From Chroococcidiopsidaceae cyanobacterium CP_BM_ER_R8_30 (GTDB taxonomy: Bacteria; Cyanobacteriota; Cyanobacteriia; Cyanobacteriales; Chroococcidiopsidaceae), in contig JAFASY010000146.1 of the NCBI GenBank assembly GCA_019244235.1, forward strand, positions 1 to 32,027: 32,027 nt of DNA. The letters run 5' to 3'. Positions 9,242-20,300 of this stretch are shown here, piece by piece; the stretch's first letter is position 1, and each line of letters opens with the position of its first letter. The notes beneath the pieces are model-generated. The model did not search any database, was not told where the DNA came from, and saw nothing but the letters and a program-made list of their open reading frames with translations. Position numbers and translations under genes: made by a program.

Positions 9242-10267
9242 ATGAAAATCCGTAAACTATTGCCTTTATTTGCAATATTTTTAGCAAGTTTAGTTGTCAC
9301 AGTGAGTTGCGCCTCATCTCAACAATCTACCTCGCTTAATGCTTCCAGTGGTATACCAATTCGACTTGGTTTTAGCACCTGGCCTGGTTGGCTGCCTTTA
9401 CAGGTAGCTCAAGTAGAAAGTGTATTTGAAAAGAACAAAAGTAACATCGATCTAAGATGGTTTGATGGCTATTTAGATTCAATTAATGCACTAGCTTTTA
9501 ACAAGATAGATGCTAATAGTCAAACATTGAATGATACGATTAGTGCCGTTGCTAGTGGTTCAGATCAAGTTGTGATCTTGGTCAACGACAATTCAACTGG
9601 TAACGACAAAATCATTGTGAGGGAAGGAATTAATAGCATTGCTGATTTAAAAGGAAAGAAAGTTTCTGCCGAACCAGGAACAGTCGATCACTTTCTCCTA
9701 CTGCTAGGTCTAGAGAAAGCTGGCTTAACCCAGGCAGATATTCAGTTTCAACCTCTAGAAACAGGAAAAGCCGCAGCAGCGTTTTTGGCTGGACAGGTCG
9801 ATGCCGTAGGGGTTTTTGCTCCTTTTACAACTAAGGCTCTCCTGCGTCCTGGCAGTAAGGAGTTGTTTAGTTCCAGAGAATTTCCGGGCGCAATCTCCGA
9901 TCACATATCGGTCAGTCGTCAACTGATTGAAAAAAGACCTCAAGATGTACAAGCTCTAGTAAATAGCTGGTTTGACACCTTAGACTACATTCGCAATCAT
10001 CCAGAAAAGTCATGTGAAATTATGGCTGAAAGAGCTGGAGTTTCAGTTGCAGAATACAAAGATTATGATGCTGGAACTAAGATTTTTAGTCTGACAGAGA
10101 ACTTGAAAGCTTTTGAGCCTGGTAACGATATGTCTTCTTTACCTTATGCCGCTGAAAAACTCAGCAAATTCTTGGTCAAAAGTGGAATAAACCAAAAAGA
10201 ACCAGATATGAGTAGACTATTCGACGCTCGATTTCTGAAGGCTTACGCTGCCTCCCGTAATAGTTGA
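9242..10267 (+). CDS. Orphan substrate-binding lipoprotein, NMT1/THI5-SsuA-like
   Basis: This 341-residue protein looks like the solute-binding part of an ABC transporter. It starts with a signal peptide (KIRKLLPLFAIFLASLVVTV) and a lipobox ending at Cys23; the -3 residue is Thr, a little off consensus. The mature part matches periplasmic binding proteins of the NMT1/THI5 and nitrate/sulfonate/taurine group: IRLGFSTWPGWLPLQVA near the start, SIADLKGKKVSAEPGTVDHF in the hinge region, then FLAGQVDAVGVFAPFTTKAL. The ligand cannot be inferred. No permease or ATPase gene is next to it. It lies 14 bases after chemoreceptor 1 and 35 bases before chemoreceptor 2, on the same strand, so it is probably co-transcribed with them. 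A role as a ligand-delivering partner of one of the receptors is inference. Confidence 0.88.
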   Translation: MKIRKLLPLFAIFLASLVVTVSCASSQQSTSLNASSGIPIRLGFSTWPGWLPLQVAQVESVFEKNKSNIDLRWFDGYLDSINALAFNKIDANSQTLNDTISAVASGSDQVVILVNDNSTGNDKIIVREGINSIADLKGKKVSAEPGTVDHFLLLLGLEKAGLTQADIQFQPLETGKAAAAFLAGQVDAVGVFAPFTTKALLRPGSKELFSSREFPGAISDHISVSRQLIEKRPQDVQALVNSWFDTLDYIRNHPEKSCEIMAERAGVSVAEYKDYDAGTKIFSLTENLKAFEPGNDMSSLPYAAEKLSKFLVKSGINQKEPDMSRLFDARFLKAYAASRNS

Positions 10268-10302
10268 TAGGTCTATATTGAAAACTTAGCAAGGAAAAAA
10301 CA

Positions 10303-13300
10303 ATGCTGGATTACCATCCTAAAGCATCTGATATCAATGTCAATACTTTAGAATTAGAGTCACCATTACCAGAAATACAAAGTCACACTTCTAATAGACA
10401 AAAATCCAGAAACTCTTTCTTGCAGTGGTTTTATAACCTTTCTATTAATAGAAAGTCTCAGCTCATTCCTTTGGTGAACCTCCTTGTTTTGGGAGGAATT
10501 GTGGGTGTTGGGGCAGTGTTAATTATCACAGAAGGACGAACCCAACTGCTCAAACAATCTAAAGCAGAATTGAGTTTAACGGATGTTAACTACAACATCA
10601 AGCTTAACCAAATGGAACTTGGGTTTCGCGGTGAAGCAAGAAACCCAATCGTCATTGCTGCTGCCAAAGCTGCTGCTCAAGGTAAACCCGTACCTCCTAG
10701 TTTAAAAAATCAGCTAAGGCAAACTTTTCAAGCTGAGACCGAGGCTCGGAATATTGAATATGCGACTCTAGTCGGACCAGATTTACGGATTATTGCCAAT
10801 GCCAATCGTGACCGACAAGGGGAAATTTTTAATCCTGGTGGTCTAGTCAGGCAAGTTTTTCTCACCTCCCAACAAATCAAAACTAGTGCTATTGCTAATG
10901 GAGCAGAACTGAAAAAAGAGTCCCCAACTTTACTCCCAGGCATAGCTAAACAAGATGCCTTAATCCGCTATGTAGTCACTCCAGTGCTCGATCTGAGTAC
11001 AGGTCAAGTTATTGGGGCTCTCGTTGCTGGAGATATTGTCAATGGCAAATTGCCAATTGTTGATGAGACTCAAAACGCTCTTGCTGGCGGCTATAGCGCA
11101 GTTTATTTACGTAAATCTGCTAAAGATTTCGACCTTGCTATAGCTCTAGACATTGTTCAAGGGCGACCCCAACTTAATGTAGGATTGCCCGATGCATCTT
11201 TACTAGAGGCGGCAGATCGAGCGCGGGGACTATCGATTACCAAACGGATGGATGTGAACGGTCAGACTTATACCTTAGCTGCCAAAGCTGTGCTTGACGC
11301 TTATGGCGAACCAATAGCTATTTTAGTGCGGGGAACACCAGAAACAGAACTCAATAACTTACTCAAAGATAACTTATCAATCCAGCTATTGTTATCTGCG
11401 TTGGGATTGGGCGCAATAGTTTTCTTGGCAACGGTTCTCCGGCAGGCAATTGCCAAACCTGTACAGCAATTACAACAAGCAACTCAGGAATTTTCTGGTG
11501 GCGATCGCCAAGTCCGAGCTGAGGTAATGAGTACTGATGAAATCGGGAAGCTCGCTACCACTTTTAATCAGATGGCTGACAGCATTCTGCTTAGCGAGGA
11601 GTTTTTAAAAGAACAAACCCGTCGTAAAGAACGCTACTCTTACCAAGAAAAACTATATGCAGATATTGCTAGCTACGGGATCAATCAATCTCAAGATGTA
11701 GAGCCAGTTTTTCATCAGGCAGTTACAGGAGCCAGGGAAATCCTGAACGCAGATCGAGTCGTTGTTTATCTCTTTAAAGCGAACTGGAGTGGGTACATCG
11801 CAGCCGAATCTGTTCTACCCGATTGGTCCTGTTCCCTTGGGGATAAGATTGAGGACCCCTGTATCAGTTCCCAATTGATCGAAGCCTATAGAAAAGGTCG
11901 GATTGTTCCAACTAATAATGTGTTTGAGGCAGGTTTTGACCCACAACACTTGAAATTAATGGAGCGATTGCAAATCAAGGCAACTTTGGTGACGCCGATT
12001 CTGAAGAACGAGCAACTCTTCGGCTTACTGATTGCACATCACTGCTCGGCTCCTCATGATTGGCAGCAACACGAAATCAGTTTCCTGGCACAGTTAGCAA
12101 CCCAAGTTGGACTCCTGTTAGACCGGGTGAGTTTGCTGGAGCAAAAATCAGCTGAAACCGAGCGATTGCAGATGCTGAGGGAGATTACTGTTAAAATTGG
12201 TCGCTGTACAAGCTTTGAAGATACTGTCAATATAACAGTAGAAGAAGCTCGGCAAGCTCTCAATGCCGACCGAGTTGTTATCTATGGTCTGACCGACAAA
12301 TGGCTTAAGACGATTGTTGCCGAATCAGTCGTTCCCGGTTGGCCTCTTGCGATGAATTCCCAAATCGATGACCCCTGCTTCCACCAACAGTATGCTGAAC
12401 GCTATCGCGCAGGTCGAGTCAAGGCAACTGATAACATCTACAATGCCGGACTCACAGAATGCCACATTAAACAGCTAGAAGCATTTGCTGTGAAGGCAAA
12501 TTTGGTCGCCCCGATTATGCGAGGTGGCGAACTCCTGGGTCTATTGATTGCCCACCAATGTTCTGGTCCACGCACTTGGCAGCAGAGTGAAATTGACTTA
12601 TTCACGCAGATAGCAACTCAAATGGGCTATGCCCTCGACCTAGCAGCGTTGATAGAACAGCAAAAGGTGGCGAAAGAACAACTGCAACAACGAGCGCTGG
12701 AGCTGCTGATGGAAGTGGAACCAGTTAGTCAGGGTGACTTGACTATCCGCGCTAGTGTCACCGATGACGAAATTGGCACAGTGGCAGATTCTTATAACGT
12801 CACGGTAGGAAGCCTCCGCAAAATCGTGACTCAAGTGCAAGCGGTAGCTAGAGCAGTGGCAGCAACGACCAGTAATAATGAAGCCTCTGTTGCTGAGCTA
12901 TCAGCAGAAACCTTGCGGCAAGCTGAAGAGATAGACATGGCGCTCACACAAATTCAGCAGATGTCTGACTCGATTCGCGCCGTTGCCGCTAATGCCAAAC
13001 AGGCTGAAGCTGTGGTGAGACAGGCAAATCAGACCGTAGCAGCAGGTGATATTGCGATGAACCGGACAGTGGAGGGGATTGTCACAATTCGGGAAACTAT
13101 TGCCCAAACGGCGAAGAAAGTGAAGCGGTTGGGTGAATCTTCACAAAAGATTTCTAAGGTTGTGAACCTAATTGGCTCGTTTGCTGACAAAACTAACCTG
13201 TTGGCACTCAATGCTGCTATTGAAGCTGCTAACGCTGGAGAACAAGGACGCGGTTTTGCTGTTGTTGCCGACCAAGTACGCGCTCTAGCTCGGCAGTCAG

Positions 13301-13668
13301 CCGCAGCTACGGTAGAAATCGAAGCGCTAGTAGCAGACATTCAGGCAGAAACAAATGAAGTGGTGGCAGCGATGGAAGCCGGAACCGAACAGGTTGTCAC
13401 TGGCACCAAACTGGTGGATGAAACCCGTAATAGTTTGAACAAAATTACCGCAGCTAGTACCCAGATTGGTGCCTTAGTAGAAGCGATCGCTCAGGCAGCT
13501 GTGGTTCAGTCGCAATCCTCTGAGACTGTAACTCAAACAATTACTGGTGTAGCAGCGATCGCTAACAAGAACTCAACTGAAGCCACCATAGTGTCTGCCT
13601 CATTTGAGGAGCTACTCGCTGTCGCCCAACAACTCCAAGCCAGCGTCGGTCAATTTAAAGTCATGTAG
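10303..13668 (+). CDS. Chemoreceptor 2 with DXCF cyanobacteriochrome GAF domain (PixJ-like)
   Basis: A 1121-residue chemoreceptor. It has a membrane helix (about 54-76), an extracytoplasmic sensor of about 280 residues unlike that of chemoreceptor 1, a second helix (about 361-382), HAMP, GAF1 (about 450-608), GAF2 (about 616-781), a second HAMP (about 796-843) and the MCP signalling hairpin. GAF2 has DPCF (Cys692) and ECH (Cys720), 28 residues apart, the same spacing as the two chromophore cysteines of TePixJ (Cys494 and Cys522 as I recall). It should bind phycocyanobilin or phycoviolobilin and switch between blue- and green-absorbing states. GAF1 has Gln in place of the canonical cysteine (FDPQHLKLM) and is probably blind. 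At the hairpin tip AAN replaces the usual AAR of EAARAG. AAGGA lies before ATG. Function as a phototaxis receptor is well supported by family. Confidence 0.93.
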   Translation: MLDYHPKASDINVNTLELESPLPEIQSHTSNRQKSRNSFLQWFYNLSINRKSQLIPLVNLLVLGGIVGVGAVLIITEGRTQLLKQSKAELSLTDVNYNIKLNQMELGFRGEARNPIVIAAAKAAAQGKPVPPSLKNQLRQTFQAETEARNIEYATLVGPDLRIIANANRDRQGEIFNPGGLVRQVFLTSQQIKTSAIANGAELKKESPTLLPGIAKQDALIRYVVTPVLDLSTGQVIGALVAGDIVNGKLPIVDETQNALAGGYSAVYLRKSAKDFDLAIALDIVQGRPQLNVGLPDASLLEAADRARGLSITKRMDVNGQTYTLAAKAVLDAYGEPIAILVRGTPETELNNLLKDNLSIQLLLSALGLGAIVFLATVLRQAIAKPVQQLQQATQEFSGGDRQVRAEVMSTDEIGKLATTFNQMADSILLSEEFLKEQTRRKERYSYQEKLYADIASYGINQSQDVEPVFHQAVTGAREILNADRVVVYLFKANWSGYIAAESVLPDWSCSLGDKIEDPCISSQLIEAYRKGRIVPTNNVFEAGFDPQHLKLMERLQIKATLVTPILKNEQLFGLLIAHHCSAPHDWQQHEISFLAQLATQVGLLLDRVSLLEQKSAETERLQMLREITVKIGRCTSFEDTVNITVEEARQALNADRVVIYGLTDKWLKTIVAESVVPGWPLAMNSQIDDPCFHQQYAERYRAGRVKATDNIYNAGLTECHIKQLEAFAVKANLVAPIMRGGELLGLLIAHQCSGPRTWQQSEIDLFTQIATQMGYALDLAALIEQQKVAKEQLQQRALELLMEVEPVSQGDLTIRASVTDDEIGTVADSYNVTVGSLRKIVTQVQAVARAVAATTSNNEASVAELSAETLRQAEEIDMALTQIQQMSDSIRAVAANAKQAEAVVRQANQTVAAGDIAMNRTVEGIVTIRETIAQTAKKVKRLGESSQKISKVVNLIGSFADKTNLLALNAAIEAANAGEQGRGFAVVADQVRALARQSAAATVEIEALVADIQAETNEVVAAMEAGTEQVVTGTKLVDETRNSLNKITAASTQIGALVEAIAQAAVVQSQSSETVTQTITGVAAIANKNSTEATIVSASFEELLAVAQQLQASVGQFKVM

Positions 13669-13731
13669 GAGCTATTCATGAATTTCCCCTATCTAAAAGA
13701 CACTTTAATTGATTAACTTAGGATAACAAAC

Positions 13732-16700
13732 ATGCTAAATTATCGCCTTGAGCGGAATGAATCTGAGCCTGATATTCAACTAGAAGAAAATAGCAAGCCG
13801 CAGAGAACAGCTTTACCACCAGATCTAAAACCCAAACCTAATTCTCGTCGTGCTTGGCAGCACCTGCGTCAAACATGGGAAAATTTAAGCTTTCGCACTA
13901 AGCTTACGATTCTTTTATTCAGTAGTACAGCTCTGCCTGTAATTGCCGTAACTCATGGACTGATCGCTTTTGACAAGGCACAGACGATACGCGACTTACA
14001 GCAATCTCTGCAACAGCAAGGTAAAGCCTTTGATGAAGAGTATGTTCTCGGGACACAGGTAGATAGTCAAGTCAAAGCGGAACAGTTAGCTAAGCTCATA
14101 CAGGCAACTGAGGTAAATTTGAGTAACCCTAAAGAGGTGTTAGCGCATCGCGACTTGCTACAAGATTTTCTCAAAATTGAGAACGGTCCAGATCCTGAAG
14201 TCAACAAAAATTTTCAAATTTTCACTGATAGTCAAGGTAGGATAGTTGCTCAAGATATTAAAGTTCTGGATGCAGATACATCTAGTAACCCACCTCTACC
14301 AGATTTAACTAAAGCCTTAACAGAACAAAGATACCGCTCAGTGTCTTTGCCATTAGGAACTTATCTAGGAGATATTCCCATCGTCAAAGATGCCCTGAGA
14401 ACTGGACATCCATTAGATGGTATAGAGTTACTGAAAGGAGAATTACTGCAACGTCTAGGGCTACAGAAACAAGCCGATATCGGTTTACAAACACAAGCAA
14501 CTCACAATCTTTCTGAATCTCAGCGACCCTCCCCACAGGGTACCTACGACATTGATGGAGGAAAAGCCGGATTGCTTGGTATGGCTGTTTATCCTATCAA
14601 AGTCAAGAATAAGTTAGTGGGTACTGTCATTGTTGGGTCACTCTTAAACCGCAATTATGGGTTAGTAGATAAATTTTCCCAAAAGTACAAGGTGCCTTTG
14701 GTGAGTGTATTTGCACAGGACTGGCGGGTCAGCACAAATGTTCCCTACAGCGATGGTCAAACTCGAGCAATTGGGACACGGGCTTCCCAAGAGGTAGCAG
14801 CGAGTGTCCTCAATCACGGGCAAGACTTTTCTGGTTCGGCAAATATTATAGGGAAGCCAGCTTTGACATTCTACACACCTCTATATGACCATCAACAGGA
14901 ACTCAATCCTCAAGCCAAGCCTATAGGAATGGCCTTTGTTGGTGTGTCTTCAGATCAAGTAGAAAGTCGTTTGAGACAGCAACAACTTATTGGTTATGGT
15001 CTTGGGGGAAGTCTATCGCTATTGTTTGGTCTAATTGCTATTCCAACCGCTGCCTCTTTCTCCCGTCCATTACGCCGTCTCACTAGTTATGCCAAGCAAG
15101 TAGGGGCTAGAGAGCAGGTAGCACAACTAGAATTAACCGGGCGTCAAGACGAAATTGGCATTTTGACTCAAGAATTGAGTCAGTTGGCTGATAGCATCTT
15201 CATGAACGAAGAGTCATTGAAAGAAGAGAATCGACGTAAAGAACGCTACTCTTACCAATCACAACTATATGCAGAAATTGCTGGCCACCGGGTTGGTCAA
15301 TTTCAAGATGCTGAGCCGATTTTTCATCAGGCGGCTACAGGGGCAAGGGAGATCCTGAAAGCAGATCGGGTCGTTGTTTATCTCTTCCAACCCGATGGTC
15401 ATAGGTACATTGTTGCTGAGTCTGTTTTGCCTGACTGGCCTCGCGCTGCTGAAGACAAAAATGAGGCACCCCCTCTGGCAGCTCAGCTAATGGAGGCATA
15501 CAGAAATGGGCTTGTCTTTCCGACTAACAATGTATTTGAGGCAGGCTTTGATCCAGAACACTTGAAATTAATGGAGCTACTGCAAGTTAAGGCAAGTTTA
15601 GTGACCCCAATTCAGAAGAACGAGCAACTCTTCGGCTTATTGGTGGCACACCATTGCTCGGCTCCTCATAATTGGCAGCAATATGAAATCAGTTTCTTCT
15701 CTCAATTGGCTAACCAGATTGGGTTGGTGTTAGACCGGGTGAGCTTAATCGAGCAGAAGTCTGCTGAAGCCGAGCGCTTGCGGATGTTGAGGGAGATTAC
15801 TGTTAAAATTGGTCGCTCAGTTGAATTTGAAGCTGTCCTAAATACGGCGGTAGAAGAAACTCGTCTAGCTCTCAATGCCGATCGAGTCGTAGTCTACGGT
15901 CTACTCGACAAATGGCTCAAGACGGTACTCGCGGAATCAGTCACCCCCGGTTGGCCTCGTGCCTTAGGCTCTCAAATCAATGACCCCTGCTTCCACCAAC
16001 AGTATGCTGAACGCTATCGCGCAGGCCGAGTCAAGGCAACTGATAATATCTACAATGCCGGACTCACAGATTGCCACATTAAGCAACTAGAAGCATTTGC
16101 TGTGAAGGCAAACTTGGTGGCCCCAATTATGCGAGGTGGCGAACTTCTGGGTCTATTGATCGCCCACCAATGTTCTGGTCCGCGCACTTGGCAGCAGAGT
16201 GAAATTGACTTATTCACGCAGATAGCAACTCAAATGGGCTATGCTCTTGACCTGGCAACGTTGGTAGAACAGCAAAAGGTGGCGAAAGAACAACTGCAAC
16301 AACGAGCGCTGGAGCTGCTGATGGAAGTGGAACCAGTTAGTCAGGGTGACTTAACTATCCGCGCTAGTGTCACCGATGACGAAATTGGCACAGTGGCAGA
16401 TTCTTATAACGCCACAGTAGGGAGTCTGCGCAAAATCGTGACTCAAGTGCAAGCGGTAGCTAGAGCAGTGGCAACAACGACCAGTAATAATGAAGTCTCT
16501 GTTGCTGAGCTATCAGCAGAAGCCTTACGGCAAGCCGAAGAAATTGCTGCTGCCTTGGGACGGATTCAAGAAGTGTCTAACTCGATTCAAGCGGTTGCTG
16601 CAAGCGCTGAGCAAGCTGAAGACATGGTGCAACAGGCTACCCGAACAGTAGAACAGGGTGATATGGCAATGAACCGGACGGTTGAGGGAATTTTAGCTAT

Positions 16701-17277
16701 CCGCGAAACAGTGGCAGAAACTTCTAAAAAGGTACAGCGACTGGGTGAATCTTCGCAGAAGATTTCTAAGGTTGTAAACCTAATTGGCAGGTTTGCCGCT
16801 CAAACTAACTTGCTAGCACTGAAAGCTTCCATTGAGGCAGCCCGCGCTGGAGATGAAGGACGAGGATTTGCCGTTCTGGCAGAAGAAGTACGGACGCTGG
16901 CAGGTCAATCGGCAGCAGCTACGACTGAGATTGAAAGTTTGGTGGCAACAATTCAGACTGAAACTCAAGAGGTGGTGGCAGCGATGGAAGCTGGGACAGA
17001 GCAGGTCGTTATTGGTACCAAACTGGTGGATGAAACTCGCAATAGCCTCAACCACATTACTGCTGCCAGTACGCAGATTGGTACTTTGGTGGAAGTGATC
17101 GCCCAAGCAGCTGTGTCCCAGTCTCAAGCATCTGTTGCTGTAACCCAAGCCATTACTAATGTGGCGGAGATTGCCAACAAAAATTCCACCGAAGCGACTT
17201 CGGTATCAGCCTCATTTAAGGAGCTGCTTGCCGTAGCTCAACAGCTAGAAGCTAGCGTCGGTCAATTCAAAGTTTAA
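13732..17277 (+). CDS. Chemoreceptor 3 with DXCF cyanobacteriochrome GAF domain (PixJ-like)
   Basis: A 1181-residue chemoreceptor with a third, distinct extracytoplasmic domain (about 80-415) between membrane helices at about 57-79 and 418-440. HAMP, GAF1 (about 507-667), GAF2 (about 677-842), a second HAMP and the MCP signalling hairpin follow. GAF2 carries DPCF (Cys753) and DCH (Cys781), again 28 apart, the DXCF cyanobacteriochrome signature. GAF1 has lost both cysteines (EAPPL, then FDPEHLKLM). The hairpin tip reads [17 protein letters not shown], with Lys for the usual Asn and Asp-Glu for Glu-Gln. From GAF2 through the second HAMP it is almost identical at DNA level to chemoreceptor 2 (compare 12361-12890 with 15970-16495). 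AGGA lies upstream of ATG. The cheA gene follows after 37 bases. Confidence 0.93.
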   Translation: MLNYRLERNESEPDIQLEENSKPQRTALPPDLKPKPNSRRAWQHLRQTWENLSFRTKLTILLFSSTALPVIAVTHGLIAFDKAQTIRDLQQSLQQQGKAFDEEYVLGTQVDSQVKAEQLAKLIQATEVNLSNPKEVLAHRDLLQDFLKIENGPDPEVNKNFQIFTDSQGRIVAQDIKVLDADTSSNPPLPDLTKALTEQRYRSVSLPLGTYLGDIPIVKDALRTGHPLDGIELLKGELLQRLGLQKQADIGLQTQATHNLSESQRPSPQGTYDIDGGKAGLLGMAVYPIKVKNKLVGTVIVGSLLNRNYGLVDKFSQKYKVPLVSVFAQDWRVSTNVPYSDGQTRAIGTRASQEVAASVLNHGQDFSGSANIIGKPALTFYTPLYDHQQELNPQAKPIGMAFVGVSSDQVESRLRQQQLIGYGLGGSLSLLFGLIAIPTAASFSRPLRRLTSYAKQVGAREQVAQLELTGRQDEIGILTQELSQLADSIFMNEESLKEENRRKERYSYQSQLYAEIAGHRVGQFQDAEPIFHQAATGAREILKADRVVVYLFQPDGHRYIVAESVLPDWPRAAEDKNEAPPLAAQLMEAYRNGLVFPTNNVFEAGFDPEHLKLMELLQVKASLVTPIQKNEQLFGLLVAHHCSAPHNWQQYEISFFSQLANQIGLVLDRVSLIEQKSAEAERLRMLREITVKIGRSVEFEAVLNTAVEETRLALNADRVVVYGLLDKWLKTVLAESVTPGWPRALGSQINDPCFHQQYAERYRAGRVKATDNIYNAGLTDCHIKQLEAFAVKANLVAPIMRGGELLGLLIAHQCSGPRTWQQSEIDLFTQIATQMGYALDLATLVEQQKVAKEQLQQRALELLMEVEPVSQGDLTIRASVTDDEIGTVADSYNATVGSLRKIVTQVQAVARAVATTTSNNEVSVAELSAEALRQAEEIAAALGRIQEVSNSIQAVAASAEQAEDMVQQATRTVEQGDMAMNRTVEGILAIRETVAETSKKVQRLGESSQKISKVVNLIGRFAAQTNLLALKASIEAARAGDEGRGFAVLAEEVRTLAGQSAAATTEIESLVATIQTETQEVVAAMEAGTEQVVIGTKLVDETRNSLNHITAASTQIGTLVEVIAQAAVSQSQASVAVTQAITNVAEIANKNSTEATSVSASFKELLAVAQQLEASVGQFKV

Positions 17278-17314
17278 GCTTGCGCCATCTCGTCCACCTA
17301 TTTGTAATAAATGT

Positions 17315-20300
17315 ATGGGGATTGACTCAGATATCCGCGACCAGGCCTACCAGTTCTTTATTCAAGAGGCTCCGGAGCTATTACAGTTGATTGAAACGGA
17401 GTTGCTGACGCTCAGAACCGAGCGCAGTACTGCCAAAGTCCACAACATGATGCGGGCTGCTCACTCGATTAAGGGGGGAGCTGCAAGTGTGGGGTTGGAA
17501 ACGATTAAAACCTTAGCTCACAGCCTCGAAGACATCTTTAAAAGTCTCCACAGTGAGGAGCTGACGATCGATGCTGAAGTGGAAGGTTTATTACTCTCTG
17601 CATATGACTGTCTCCGCTTGCCCTTGATCGAGCAAGTTACCACAGGTCAATTTAACTCTCAGCAGGCAATGGCAATGGCAGAGCCTGTGTTCGCTCAAGT
17701 TGAAGCCTGCTTGGGAGATTTTCTTAGAGGCTCTGCCAATCTCCCTAGCTCTGTTGATTTAGGAGTAGATATTGCCTTATCTATCTTTCAGGTAGATGTC
17801 GATCAAGGACTAGAGCGCTTGGCAACGGTGATTTCTCATCCACAGAGTGAAGAAGTTGCGGGAGAACTGCGTGCTCTGGCGGAGGTCTTTAGCGGCATTG
17901 CCGAGTTATTGGAATTGCCTGGTTTTGGAGAAATTGCCCAGGCAACTTTGGCAGCGCTTGAGGCTCATCCAGAGCAAACCTTACAGATTGCTCAAATCGC
18001 TTTGGCTGATTTTCGTGCGGCTCAGGAGGCAGTCATCAGGGGCGATCGCAAAACTGGCGGGGCTCCTTCCCCAGCTTTAGTAGAACTTGCTGCTGCTGCT
18101 GCTCCTCCTCCTGTCCTGGAACAAAATTATGGAGTTAAAAATCGCAGAGACGCTGAGGACGCAATAGATGACATTCCTGCCATTGCTTCACTAGAAGAAT
18201 TTGCTAACTTTTTCCTACCCTCTCAGTCAACAGCTCCAGAAGAAATATTCTCGCTTCCAGTGGCAGAAGCCGAGCTAGAAGATTCAACGCTCACAAATTT
18301 CAGTGCAGATGAGGAATTGGCAGCTCCTTCACTGGAAGACATTTTCGGTAATCTTGACGAAGTCGAGCCGCGCTCCGCTGCTTTGGCAAAGCGGCGGAGC
18401 GAGTTCGATGACCTGACTGAATCTACAGCTCTAGAGTCGCAGAGAGCAACCGATCCAGCAGCGTTGGTCGTCTATACCCCTGCTGCTCCTGTGTCTCAGC
18501 TATCAGCTGATACCATGCAACAAGAAGCAGCAAGTGGACGCACAACTGCAACTCCTACTCCTCAACTGTCTGTCCGAGTTGACTTAGAGCGGCTAGAACG
18601 GATCAATAATTTGGTGGGTGAGCTTTCCATTAACCGCAACAGTCTTTCTTTGCAAAACGAACAACTTCAAAACACCATTAAAGAGCTACTACAGCGTTTT
18701 GCCAAATTTCAGGAATTGGGTCGGAGTCTGCGAACACTCTCAGACCAAATGCTGGTAGCGCCAGTAGAGGGCAGGGGGAGCAGGGGGAGCAGGGGAAGCA
18801 GAGGAAGGTATGAATCTCCTGCTCAAGTATACGACTACGATGTTGCACATGTAGAGCAAAGAGACGACAAGGGAAATCCTCTTACTCCCCATGCCTCCCC
18901 TGCCCCCCCTGCTCTCTTCTCTTCCCCTGCCCTCTTCGACTCCCTAGAAATGGACAGTTATGGAGAACTCAATTCCTTACTGCAAGAGACGACTGAAGAG
19001 ATGGTGCGATTAGAAGAGACGGTTGGCGATGTTGTCCTCCTTGCAGGGCAGTCAAGTCAGACGCTCGAACTACAGCGTCAAATGCTTGGGAACTTGCGGG
19101 ATGAGGTCATGTGGGCTAGGATGCTGCCTCTCGGTGAAGTGCTTAACCGCTTTCCTCGGATCTTGCGAGACTTGTCTACTGCTTATGGCAAGCCTGTGGA
19201 ACTCAAGCTCAACGGTACAGGAGTTTTAGTTGACAAGGCAGCGATTGAGAAACTCTACGATCCTCTGCTGCACTTACTACGCAATGCCTTTGACCACGGG
19301 ATTGAAGCGCCAGAAGTGCGAATGGCACAAAGGAAACGGGCACAAGGTCAGATCGAAATTCGTGCCTATCACCAGGGAAGTCAAACTATCATTGAAGTCC
19401 GAGATGATGGTCAAGGGATTAACTTAGATCGTATTCGCAGTAAGGTTGCAGCTCTGGGTATATGGTCGCCTGAGAAAATAGCAGCGGCTTCCCCGTCTCG
19501 TTTGATTGAATTGCTATTCGAACCAGGGTTTTCTACTGCTTCTCAGGTTAGTCAACTCTCTGGTCGTGGCGTTGGATTAGATGTTGTGCGTGCCCAAGTG
19601 CGATCGCTGAAGGGTTCAGTCACTGTCACTTCTGAACCAGGGCAAGGGACAACCTTTACCTTGCGAATTCCGCTAACTCTGACAATTGCTAAATTACTCG
19701 TTTGTTTTGTCGGCAATTCTGCTTTTGCATTGCCTTCTGATAGCATCGCAGAAATTTTGATCCCTCAACCCGATCAGGTAAAGTTATCTAGGGGGCAGAG
19801 ATTCCTGCAATGGCGGGAGCAAATTATCTTAATCCATCGCCTATCCGAACTCCTAGAATACTCCCGTCCTGTGCCTGCGACTATTCCCAATCGGGCTTTG
19901 GCGTCATTTCCTACCCCAGAGGAATGGGCTTTACCAATGCTGTTGCTGGAGCAAGATGAGCAAATTCTAGCAATAGAAGTTGACCGTCTGGTGACAGAAC
20001 AAGAACTTGTGATTAAACCTTTTGGAGCAGCAATTACGCCTCCTAGCTATATCTACGGCTGTACTATCTTAGGAGATGGTAGCCTGATTCCGGTGATTGA
20101 CGGTGTCGCTCTGCTTGACATGTTCCTTAGTCAAACTCAGACAGCAATGTATGATGCAACCAAGTCGGAGTTGACGGCTACTGGGACAACAAGAGAAGTC
20201 ACATCCACGCTGTTGGTTGTAGATGACTCTATCACTGTACGGCAAACCTTAGTTCTGACGCTACAAAAAGTCGGTTATCGGGTTTTGCAAGCACGGGATG

